DNA of 64,000 nt, taken from Rhodoferax sp. Its GTDB lineage: Bacteria; Pseudomonadota; Gammaproteobacteria; Burkholderiales; Burkholderiaceae_C. This document shows positions 8,348-15,572 of this stretch, one piece after another. Every line of letters begins with the position of its first letter. Within the stretch, counting starts at the first letter, position 1. A model generated the notes under the pieces. It worked only from the letters and a program-made list of their open reading frames with translations, had not been told where the DNA came from and made no database searches. The position numbers and the translations under genes are program-made. The stretch spans positions 1-64,000 of the forward strand of contig JAIFLV010000121.1 in the NCBI GenBank assembly GCA_020048895.1. Reading direction: 5' to 3'.

Positions 8348-8659
8348 TCAGTGGTCCCACCAAAGCAAAACTGCCATCAAAAGCGCCGCAAAACAGGACC
8401 AGCCAGAGAAGAGCAGACGCCAGACCCGCGCGCGGGGTACGAATCCAACACCCCTGACAAGGCCAGCACTCATGGCCCAAAATATCGATAGCGCCAAAGC
8501 GTGATGGGCTGTTCCGTCGGCACGCGCCATGATGAAGGGATAGATGCTGCCCGTCAGCATGATGATCAATGCCACGAACAGACTTGGCAGATGCATGCCC
8601 ACCGGTACCTGTCCATGCGTGCTTAGGTTCCTGTCTACGTGGTTGGGAGTTAGCAACAT
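8348..8659 (-). CDS. ybgE: YbgE/CydE-family cyd operon membrane protein
   Basis: A 103-residue protein with three hydrophobic segments. It contains the family signature region GVGFVPRARVWRLLFSG and ends in WWDH. YbgE-type proteins are encoded after cydX in many cytochrome bd operons; the function is not settled. The gene sits three bases after the cydX stop codon and one base before arsR. Confidence 0.82.
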   Translation of the reverse strand: MLLTPNHVDRNLSTHGQVPVGMHLPSLFVALIIMLTGSIYPFIMARADGTAHHALALSIFWAMSAGLVRGVGFVPRARVWRLLFSGWSCFAALLMAVLLWWDH

Positions 8660-8662
8660 GCG

Positions 8663-8782
8663 TTACTCATCTTTATGGTGGTGTACATGCGTGCGCGCTT
8701 GCTCGTTTTCACCCCACATCGCATTCAGAATGGCTAGCAGCACTGCAAAGCCGACGCCGAGGACCCAGGAAAAGTACCACAT
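8663..8782 (-). CDS. cydX: Cytochrome bd small subunit CydX
   Basis: A 39-residue protein beginning MWYFSWVLGVGFAVLLAILN, the hallmark of CydX: Trp-Tyr-Phe start, one transmembrane helix, then NAMWGE. The tail is hydrophilic and His-rich (THVHHHKDE). CydX packs against CydA and stabilises the haems of the oxidase. It is below the size usually predicted automatically. It lies between cydB and ybgE on the same strand. Confidence 0.93.
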   Translation of the reverse strand: MWYFSWVLGVGFAVLLAILNAMWGENEQARTHVHHHKDE

Positions 8783-8825
8783 GTGAAATCCTTTGAAAAG
8801 TGTTCATATCACTTGATTGAAAAAC

Positions 8826-9962
8826 TCAGTAAGCCGCATGCTCGTGTTCCTGTATGTAGGCTGCCGTCACCTTACCCCGCATAACGCCGTATGCCCAACT
8901 GGTGTAGAACACAATCAGCGGCATGAAAATCATCGTGCTCCAGAACATGATGCTCAGCGTCAGGTGGCTGGAAACGCTGTCCCACACCGTCAGACTGGCC
9001 GAAGGCATGGAACTCGACGGCATGACGAAGGGAAACATCGACGCGCCCGCCGTGCCAATCACCCCCAGCACGGCCAGAGACGAAGCCACAAAAGCGCTCA
9101 GTGTGAAGCGCAAGCGCATCAGCACAGCGCTTAGCAGCGCGCAGCCAATACCCAGCGCCGGCAGCAACCACAGCAGCGGCTGCTGGCTGTAGTTGGCCAT
9201 CCAGGCACCAGCCTCGCGTACCACAGTCTTGGTCAGGGGGTCGGGCAGACTATTGGGGCTGATGAGCGAGCTGATACGGTAACCGTCAATGCCTTGCAGC
9301 CATAAGCCTGCGCCCGTAAAGGCCAGCACCATCACCATCGCCGCACCGGTGGCGGCACGGATGGTGCGCTCCTGGATGATGCCTTCGGTGCGGTGCGCCA
9401 GGTAGGTGCCGCCTTGCAACGTGATCATTGCACTGCTGACCACACCGGCGAGCAAGGCAAATGGATTGAGCAGTTGCCAGAAACTACCCGAGTAAGTAGA
9501 CACCATGTACGCGTCGAACTGAAAGGGCACGCCCTGCAGCAGGTTGCCAAAGGCAACACCAAAAATCAACGGTGGCACTGTACCGCCGATGAACAGGCCC
9601 CAGTCCCAGGTGCTGCGCCAGGTGGCGTTGTGGATCTTGCTGCGGTAGTCAAAGCCCACCGGACGGAAGAATAGCGCCCACAGCACCACCAGCATGGCCC
9701 AGTAGAAGCCGCTGAACGCCGTGGCATAGACCAGGGGCCAAGCGGCAAAAATAGCACCGCCGCCGGTAATGAACCACACCTGGTTGCCATCCCAGTGTGG
9801 CCCCACGGTATTGATGACGACGCGGCGTTCCAGGTCATTGCGTCCGACGAAGGGCAGCAGGGTGCCCACGCCCATGTCGTGCCCATCCATGATGGCGAAG
9901 CCGATGAGCAGCACGCCGACCAACAGCCACCAGATGATCTTAAGAGTTGAATAGTCAAACAT
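8826..9962 (-). CDS. cydB: Cytochrome bd ubiquinol oxidase subunit II
   Basis: A 378-residue polytopic membrane protein. The start at 9962 gives MFDYSTLKIIWWLLVGVLL and has an ACAGGA ribosome site; the reading frame stays open further upstream inside cydA, but that extension is not CydB. Diagnostic stretches are GFAIMDGHDMGVG, VGPHWDGNQVWFIT, FFRPVGFDYR and SMFPFVMPSS. It pairs with CydA to form the inner-membrane oxidase that reduces O2 to water with high affinity. It is 11 bases downstream of cydA. Confidence 0.96.
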   Translation of the reverse strand: MFDYSTLKIIWWLLVGVLLIGFAIMDGHDMGVGTLLPFVGRNDLERRVVINTVGPHWDGNQVWFITGGGAIFAAWPLVYATAFSGFYWAMLVVLWALFFRPVGFDYRSKIHNATWRSTWDWGLFIGGTVPPLIFGVAFGNLLQGVPFQFDAYMVSTYSGSFWQLLNPFALLAGVVSSAMITLQGGTYLAHRTEGIIQERTIRAATGAAMVMVLAFTGAGLWLQGIDGYRISSLISPNSLPDPLTKTVVREAGAWMANYSQQPLLWLLPALGIGCALLSAVLMRLRFTLSAFVASSLAVLGVIGTAGASMFPFVMPSSSMPSASLTVWDSVSSHLTLSIMFWSTMIFMPLIVFYTSWAYGVMRGKVTAAYIQEHEHAAY

Positions 9963-9973
9963 AAAGCATCCTG

Positions 9974-11533
9974 TTAAGCGTGAGCTTGAGGCTCGTTGGC
10001 ATAGCGGCCGGTCCCCAGGCTGCCGGGGCCCATTCGTGCGAACTTGACCATCAGGAACATCTCCACCACCAGCAATACCGTGTAGAAGACGATGAAACCA
10101 ACCAACGATCCATACAGGCTGTTGACACTCAGGGTGGAGACGCTCAGGTGCGTGGGCAGCACACCGTAAATCGTCCAGGGTTGGCGGCCGTATTCGGCGA
10201 CAAACCAACCCAGTTCGCAGGCAATCCAGGGTGCCGGCAGCGTCCACAGCGCTGCCTTCAACAGCCAGGGTTTGTCCATACAGGCCGACTTCAATGTGCT
10301 CCAGAATGCCAGGCCAAACAGCAGCAGCATGGCAAAGCCCAATCCGACCATCAGTCGGAAGGCCCAAAACATGGGTGTCACACGTGGCACGGTGTCATTG
10401 ACAGCGCGCTCGATAATGTCGGGCGTGGCAGCGTTGACATCGACCACATATTTTTTAAGCAGCAGGCCAAAGCCCAGGTCAGCCTTGTGCTCCTCGAAAA
10501 CCCGTTTGGCCACACCATCTTCGCGGTTGGCGCGCAAGACCTCCAGTGCATTCACGGCGACGATGCCGCGAAGAACACGTTCGCGGTTCTTGGCCTTAAT
10601 CTCGTGGATACCGGGAATTTCCTTGGTGAGCGAGCGCGTACCTATCAGGCCCATAACCCAAGGAATCTCGACTTCCCAGTTGTTCTTCTGCTCGGCCTCA
10701 TTGATGCTGGCCACCAGCGTCAAACCGGCCGGCGCGGGCTTGGTCTCCCACATGGCTTCGATCGCAGCCATCTTGGTCTGCTGCGCCTCGCCTACGGTGT
10801 AGCCTGACTCGTCACCCAGCACAATGACACTTAATGCTGAAGCCAGGCCAAAGGCTGCAGCCACGCGAAAGCTGCGCTTGGCAAATTCGACATCTCGCCT
10901 TTTGAGCAGGTACCAGCTCGAAATCGACAGAACAAACATGGCGCCGGTGGTGTACCCAGCAGACACGGTGTGCACAAACTTGACCTGCGCGTCGGGGTTA
11001 AAAACCACGGCCCAGAAATCGGTCATTTCCATGCGCATGGTCTGGTAGCTGAACTCCGCACCCACTGGATTTTGCATCCAGCCATTCGCTATCAATATCC
11101 ATAGGGCCGACAAGTTGGTACCCACCGCCATGAGCAAGGTTACTAGCAAATGCTGGGGCTTGCTAAGCCTGTCCCAACCAAAGAAGAAAAGACCGATCAT
11201 GGTGGACTCCAGAAAGAACGCCATAAGCCCTTCTATGGCCAGAGGCGCACCAAAGATGTCACCCACGTAATGCGAGTAGTAGGCCCAGTTGGTACCGAAC
11301 TGGAACTCCAGTGTGATGCCGGTGGTAACCCCGAGCGCGAAATTGATGCCAAAGAGCTTGCCCCAGAAGCGCGTCATGTCTTTCCACACGTCGTTGCCGG
11401 TCATCACATAGACGCTCTCCATGATGACCAACATCCACACCATACCGATGGTGAGCGGCACAAAGAGAAAGTGGTACAGCGCCGTGGCGGCAAACTGCAG
11501 CCGTGACAGGTCCACCAGTTGTTCCGAGATCAT
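9974..11533 (-). CDS. cydA: Cytochrome bd ubiquinol oxidase subunit I
   Basis: A 519-residue subunit carrying haems b558, b595 and d. His21 (LYHFLF) and His188 (VKFVHTVSAGYTTG) match known haem ligands, and GWFVAEYGRQPW is present near the C-terminus. The Q-loop region is long, as in the E. coli-type enzymes. The oxidase is typically used at low oxygen and resists NO and sulfide. The start overlaps the end of cydP (ATGA). Expression is probably driven by the sigma-54-type promoter at 11741-11757. Confidence 0.97.
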   Translation of the reverse strand: MISEQLVDLSRLQFAATALYHFLFVPLTIGMVWMLVIMESVYVMTGNDVWKDMTRFWGKLFGINFALGVTTGITLEFQFGTNWAYYSHYVGDIFGAPLAIEGLMAFFLESTMIGLFFFGWDRLSKPQHLLVTLLMAVGTNLSALWILIANGWMQNPVGAEFSYQTMRMEMTDFWAVVFNPDAQVKFVHTVSAGYTTGAMFVLSISSWYLLKRRDVEFAKRSFRVAAAFGLASALSVIVLGDESGYTVGEAQQTKMAAIEAMWETKPAPAGLTLVASINEAEQKNNWEVEIPWVMGLIGTRSLTKEIPGIHEIKAKNRERVLRGIVAVNALEVLRANREDGVAKRVFEEHKADLGFGLLLKKYVVDVNAATPDIIERAVNDTVPRVTPMFWAFRLMVGLGFAMLLLFGLAFWSTLKSACMDKPWLLKAALWTLPAPWIACELGWFVAEYGRQPWTIYGVLPTHLSVSTLSVNSLYGSLVGFIVFYTVLLVVEMFLMVKFARMGPGSLGTGRYANEPQAHA

Positions 11534-11721
11534 TGATTTGTTCCTTGTGTCGAAGCGGATGCGGGCTGCAACAACAGCACCGCAACGCCGACGTCATCGA
11601 CTGCCACATGCTGATGCCGGAAGAACACCGACCAGAGCGCCAGCAAAATGGCGAGTTTGAGAACCAGCACCAGCACCAGGTTTCTCAGAAGCGTTCGATC
11701 GGATAAGTTCATGGCAGTCAT
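11530..11721 (-). CDS. cydP: Putative cytochrome bd small subunit CydP
   Basis: A 63-residue protein with one transmembrane helix (NLVLVLVLKLAILLALWSVFF) preceded by a basic residue pair and followed by a short soluble tail. Position directly upstream of cydA, length and the LLRN..LALWSVFFR pattern fit the CydP small subunits described for proteobacterial bd oxidases. ATG codons at 11721 and 11712 are both possible; neither has a good ribosome site. It overlaps cydA by four bases. Confidence 0.7.
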   Translation of the reverse strand: MTAMNLSDRTLLRNLVLVLVLKLAILLALWSVFFRHQHVAVDDVGVAVLLLQPASASTQGTNQ

Positions 11722-11740
11722 TGCTTATGCAAGTAATTAC

Positions 11741-11757
11741 AGTCAAGAACCGTGCCA
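11741..11757 (-). promoter_or_regulatory. Sigma-54-type promoter for the cyd operon
   Basis: Minus-strand sequence TGGCACGGTTCTTGACT has a perfect -24 element (TGGCACG), correct spacing and TTGA in place of the consensus TTGC at -12. It lies 20-30 bases before cydP and faces away from a sigma-54 activator gene, which supports the assignment. The -12 mismatch is the main weakness. Confidence 0.6.
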
Positions 11758-11853
11758 TGGACCACATAAAGAAATAATTCAATAAATTCAATGACTTGGA
11801 GAGAGCACTGACCGGTGCTTCCGCTCGTGCGTCAATTACAGAGGTGTCATAAT

Positions 11854-11877
11854 TGGCATGTTTTGCCATATTTGGCA
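11854..11877. promoter_or_regulatory. Candidate upstream activator sites (TGGCA/TGCCA half sites)
   Basis: Three half sites lie in a row: TGGCA (11854-11858), TGCCA (11864-11868) and TGGCA (11873-11877), forming two overlapping inverted repeats. The block lies about 100-110 bases upstream of the sigma-54-type promoter, a normal enhancer distance, and just before the start of the divergent activator gene. It could therefore serve both activation of cyd and autoregulation. Confidence 0.5.
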
Positions 11878-11908
11878 TACATAAGCGACCACGGAAAAAA
11901 GGTTCCTC

Positions 11909-13252
11909 GTGAAACCACTGCCAGAGCTGATGTCCTTTTTGGAGGGACTCAGCGAACCCCACATCCTGTTTGATTCTCGGTATCGCATCCTGGCGGCCAA
12001 CGCTGCGTACCGTCAGCAATTCAGCCAGGCACAAAGTGTGGTCGGACGCACTTGCTATGAGGTGTCTCATCACTTCAACGTGCCCTGCGATCAAGCTGGA
12101 GAGTCGTGTCCGTTAGCCCAGGCTCGTGCGTCCGGACAGCGAGAGCGTGTCATGCATTTGCATCACACTACCAAGGGAGAGGAATACATCAATATCGAGT
12201 TGGCGCCCATCTCCAACACGGCGGGCAAACAGACCTATTACGTAGAAAAGATGGAGCCCATCCGAGTGGCGCTGGGACAACCCGCAGCGCGCGGGCTGAT
12301 CGGCCGTTCACCCGCGTTCCAGGAGATGCTCGCTCTGGTAGCGCGTGTGGCGCCTTCCATGGCAACCGTGCTGTTGCTGGGAGAGTCTGGCACTGGGAAG
12401 GAGTTAGTGGCGCAAGCTGTGCATGCATCAAGCACGCGCGCCCACAGGCCACTTGTTGCGGTGGACTGTGCCAGCTTGCCGGAGAACCTCTTTGAATCGG
12501 AGCTGTTTGGTCATGAGCGTGGCGCCTTCACCGGGGCCAATGTTGCCCGAAGCGGACTGGTGGAAGCCGCTAGCGGAGGCACGCTTTTTCTGGATGAGGT
12601 GGGGGACATTCCCCTGTCCATTCAGGTAAAGCTGTTGCGGCTGCTTGAATCCGGAACCTACCGTCGGGTGGGCAGCACGGAGCTGCGCCATGCGGATATC
12701 CGTATTGTCTCCGCCACCCATAGAGACCTCGCTCAGATGGTGTTCGAAGGCTCTTTCAGGGAAGACCTGTACTACCGCTTGAGCACTTTTCCGATTCATT
12801 TGCCAGCATTGCGTGAGCGCCGACAGGACATCGGGCTGCTGAGTGCGGCTTTGTTGCAACGTATGAACCCCATGCGCAATCTGACATTGACCGCTGCCGC
12901 CCAGCGCCTGCTGCAACAACAGGACTTTCCAGGCAACGTGCGTGAACTGCGTAACCTGTTGGAACGCACCTCCCTGCTGTGTGATGGTGATACATTGGGG
13001 GTTCAGCAACTGGAGCATGCCTTGTTTTTCAGTGTGCGACTGCCCGTCTCCAAAGGGGCTGTACATTCTTCGCAGCTGTCTGAACCGATCGCTGCGCCGC
13101 ATAATAAGCTTGGCGCATCCAAGCTGAAGGACGCCCAGCGTGAGGCATTCGCCACGCTGGTTGACAACTACGAAGGCAGCCGGGCGGACTTGGCAGCGCA
13201 CCTGGGCATCAGTGCCCGTTCTCTGTACCGCAAGCTCAACGAATTGAAATAG
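11909..13252 (+). CDS. Sigma-54-dependent activator with N-terminal Cys/His PAS domain
   Basis: A 447-residue enhancer-binding protein with a GTG start. The PAS-like sensor (residues about 15-115) carries Cys49 in TCYEVSHH, Cys60 and Cys67 in the order C-x10-C-x6-C-P. The AAA+ domain has Walker A GESGTGKE (158-165), the sigma-54 contact loop GAFTGA (205-210) and Walker B LFLDEVGD. A Fis-type helix-turn-helix ends the protein (LAAHLGISARSLYRKL). It is divergent from cydPABX and is the obvious activator of that operon. The cysteine/histidine pattern suggests a metal, haem or thiol redox signal, which is inferred. Confidence 0.88.
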   Translation: MKPLPELMSFLEGLSEPHILFDSRYRILAANAAYRQQFSQAQSVVGRTCYEVSHHFNVPCDQAGESCPLAQARASGQRERVMHLHHTTKGEEYINIELAPISNTAGKQTYYVEKMEPIRVALGQPAARGLIGRSPAFQEMLALVARVAPSMATVLLLGESGTGKELVAQAVHASSTRAHRPLVAVDCASLPENLFESELFGHERGAFTGANVARSGLVEAASGGTLFLDEVGDIPLSIQVKLLRLLESGTYRRVGSTELRHADIRIVSATHRDLAQMVFEGSFREDLYYRLSTFPIHLPALRERRQDIGLLSAALLQRMNPMRNLTLTAAAQRLLQQQDFPGNVRELRNLLERTSLLCDGDTLGVQQLEHALFFSVRLPVSKGAVHSSQLSEPIAAPHNKLGASKLKDAQREAFATLVDNYEGSRADLAAHLGISARSLYRKLNELK

Positions 13253-13307
13253 CCACACATTGGCTGAATCCGTGGATTTACACCGCCCATTGTTCGATAG
13301 CGGACTA

Positions 13308-13445
13308 CTAGTCAGACTCTTCGCTCTCTCGCATCTTCTTCAGAAAAAAAACGCGCATCCCGATTGCCAGCGCCAGGGAAGCCAGGGTGAAACCCAGCGC
13401 CACCAGGCCGTAATCGGTCGTAAAGAGGTCTGTGAGTAGCTGCAT
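13308..13445 (-). CDS. DUF3149 small membrane protein
   Basis: A 45-residue protein starting MQLLTDLFTTDYGLVALG, with one transmembrane helix and a charged tail (KKMRESEESD). Length, the LFTTDYGL motif and topology match DUF3149 proteins of betaproteobacteria. The function is unknown. The upstream reading-frame extension is rejected because it has no domain similarity and the ATG at 13445 gives the family length. Confidence 0.75.
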   Translation of the reverse strand: MQLLTDLFTTDYGLVALGFTLASLALAIGMRVFFLKKMRESEESD

Positions 13446-13570
13446 CTCTTGAAGTATAGGATCTGCAGTGCGACGCATACCATGCCGAATTGGCAAGTGT
13501 GAGCCGCTATAAGTTTCACATCGGTTTTCAGATACCCGTATGCAAGACGTTGAATACACGCCTCTTTGCC

Positions 13571-13621
13571 CTCTTACGCCCGCGCAGCGTCCCTAGCCAG
13601 CTATCAAAACGTGAGCAATTT
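13571..13621. repeat. Family A repeat, partial copy
   Basis: Intergenic copy of the family A element: GCGCAGCG..CTAGCCAGCTATCAAAACGTGAGCAATTT. It matches the right part of the copy at 4240-4270 (CAGCTATTAAAAGGTGAGCGATTT) with a few substitutions. It lies between the DUF3149 gene and the 3' end of the haemerythrin diguanylate cyclase gene. Confidence 0.65.
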
Positions 13622-13665
13622 CGATGGTTCGGCGGACCCATGCGTGCACACCGGGCTGCGCTTAC

Positions 13666-15384
13666 TCACATGCGGGTCTTGAGAAACTCGCCCAGCGCCC
13701 GGTCTTCGGTCTGGATGTGGTGCATCAGCCAGTCCTTGAGTGACTGCAGCACAAACAGATCACCGCCTTTGTTCAACCGTGAGCGAAAGTGCAGGGTGTC
13801 TGCCAGCAGGCGGCCGTGGATGGCGTCATGCGGTGCCTGGCCCGGGTAGTGGTAGCGCTCCATCAGCTCGTGTTCCGTGGCAAAGTGCTCGGCGGTGTAG
13901 GCGGCCAGTTCCTGGAACAGCTCCTGCACGATGGCTTCGTCCGCCTTGTCGCGTACCGCCAGATTGAGCTGGTTGATCAGGGTTGCCAGTCGCCGGTGCT
14001 GCTGGTCAATGACCGCAATACCGATGAAATGCGCATCGTCCAGACCGGCCCAATCATCACTGGCGACGGCACCGCTCGCGGAGTTGTCGAACACGCGGAG
14101 TTGGCCCTTGCCGGCGGCCTTGCTCTGGTACATGGCAGCATCGGCAGCGGCCAGCAGGGTGTCCATTTCCGTGCCGTGGTTGGGGTACAGGCTTACGCCG
14201 ATGCTCAGGCCCACGCGCACCGACGCGGCGTCGGTCAGCTCGATCGGCTGTACGACCGATGCAATCAGTTTGGACGCCACTGCGGTGGCTTCCGCCATGT
14301 GCTCCAAGCCGCCCAGAATGACCACGAATTCATCTCCGCCGACCCGGGCAACCGTGTCAACTGCCCGTACACACGACACCAGGCGCGCCGCGACGTGCTT
14401 GAGGACGATGTCGCCTGCGTCGTGGCCGTGCTGGTCGTTGACATGCTTGAATCCATCCAGGTCGCCAAACAGCAGTGCCACCTTCTTTCTGTTGCGTCTC
14501 GCATGCGAAATGGCATGTGAGAGGCGGTCAAAAAACAGGGTGCGATTGGGCAACCCGGTCAAACGGTCGTGGTAGGCCATGAAGCGGGTCTGCAGCTCGG
14601 CCTCCTTGCGTTCGGTGATGTCGGCATGGGTACCGATCATGCGCAGAGGCTTCCCTTCAGGCGTGCGGCTGACAATCATGCCGCGTGACAGAATCCAGAG
14701 CCACAGCCCGGCTTTACTGCGCATCCGGAACTCGGTGGCGAATCCTGGGGTGTCGCCAGCCAGATACGCCTGTATGGTGGCTTGCGCCTGCGGCAGGTCT
14801 TCGCTACACACCAGTTGCTCCCAGGTGTGCAATGTGTTGGCAAGCTCATGGTCGGCATACCCCAGCATCTGCTTCCACCGCGGTGAAAAGTTGGCTTCGC
14901 CGGTCTGGATATTCCAGTCCCACACACCTTCGCCCGAACCTTCGAGCGCGAACTTCCAGCGCTCCTCGCTCTCGTGCAGGGCTTGCTCGGTGCGCCGTTG
15001 CACCGTGATGTCGCGCACGATGCTCGACACCGCCACGATCTCGCCCGCAGCGTCTCGAATTGGTGACACCGTCAACGACACCAGGATGCGGGTGCCGTCC
15101 TTGCGCAGCCGCACGGTTTCGAAGTCACAAATCGGCTGACCCTGGCGAATGCGGTCCGGAATCAGCGCCACATCCACGTGGCGCTCCGGCGGGATCAGTA
15201 TGTCAATGGAGTGACCCATCATCTCCGCCGCGGTGTAGCCGAATATGCGTTCAGCAGCCGGATTCCAGCTCGCCACGATACCCTGCAAATCGCGCGAAAT
15301 GATGGCATCACCGGACGACTCCACGATGGCTGCCAACAGCGCTTGCAACGCTGATGCGGTGTCGGCGGCAGGAGGCAGTGGCAT
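13666..15384 (-). CDS. PAS-PAS-GGDEF diguanylate cyclase with C-terminal haemerythrin domain
   Basis: A 572-residue soluble protein. Order: two PAS/PAC units (residues about 10-270), a GGDEF domain with an intact VGGDEF and a product-inhibition RxxD (RAVD) five residues before it, then a bacteriohaemerythrin. That domain shows QQHRRLATL, EHFATEHELM, HDAIHGRLL and HHIQTEDRALGEF, which supply a full set of di-iron ligands. Haemerythrin domains bind O2 or sense redox/NO, so the enzyme probably ties c-di-GMP synthesis to oxygen. Its promoter region is shared with the divergent GGDEF-EAL gene. Confidence 0.92.
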   Translation of the reverse strand: MPLPPAADTASALQALLAAIVESSGDAIISRDLQGIVASWNPAAERIFGYTAAEMMGHSIDILIPPERHVDVALIPDRIRQGQPICDFETVRLRKDGTRILVSLTVSPIRDAAGEIVAVSSIVRDITVQRRTEQALHESEERWKFALEGSGEGVWDWNIQTGEANFSPRWKQMLGYADHELANTLHTWEQLVCSEDLPQAQATIQAYLAGDTPGFATEFRMRSKAGLWLWILSRGMIVSRTPEGKPLRMIGTHADITERKEAELQTRFMAYHDRLTGLPNRTLFFDRLSHAISHARRNRKKVALLFGDLDGFKHVNDQHGHDAGDIVLKHVAARLVSCVRAVDTVARVGGDEFVVILGGLEHMAEATAVASKLIASVVQPIELTDAASVRVGLSIGVSLYPNHGTEMDTLLAAADAAMYQSKAAGKGQLRVFDNSASGAVASDDWAGLDDAHFIGIAVIDQQHRRLATLINQLNLAVRDKADEAIVQELFQELAAYTAEHFATEHELMERYHYPGQAPHDAIHGRLLADTLHFRSRLNKGGDLFVLQSLKDWLMHHIQTEDRALGEFLKTRM

Positions 15385-15572
15385 ACGCAGGAACCCCTTC
15401 CCAAGGAGTAATTGTTTTACTTGAGCTTACTCTTGCAATGCAGGATTGCAAACAAGACCAACAGGTCCTTGACCCAGCGCAGGTCTTTTGCGCCACAAGC
15501 TCTTGGTATCCACTTGCCAAAGTGCGATACTTTGCGTTTCATGCATGCACGCCGGGAGGGGCGACATCCGTG

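Noticed and set aside
9963-10367. Upstream extension of the cydB frame into cydA
   Set aside because: The frame is open by chance. CydB proteins begin at MFDY, and a ribosome site precedes the ATG at 9962.
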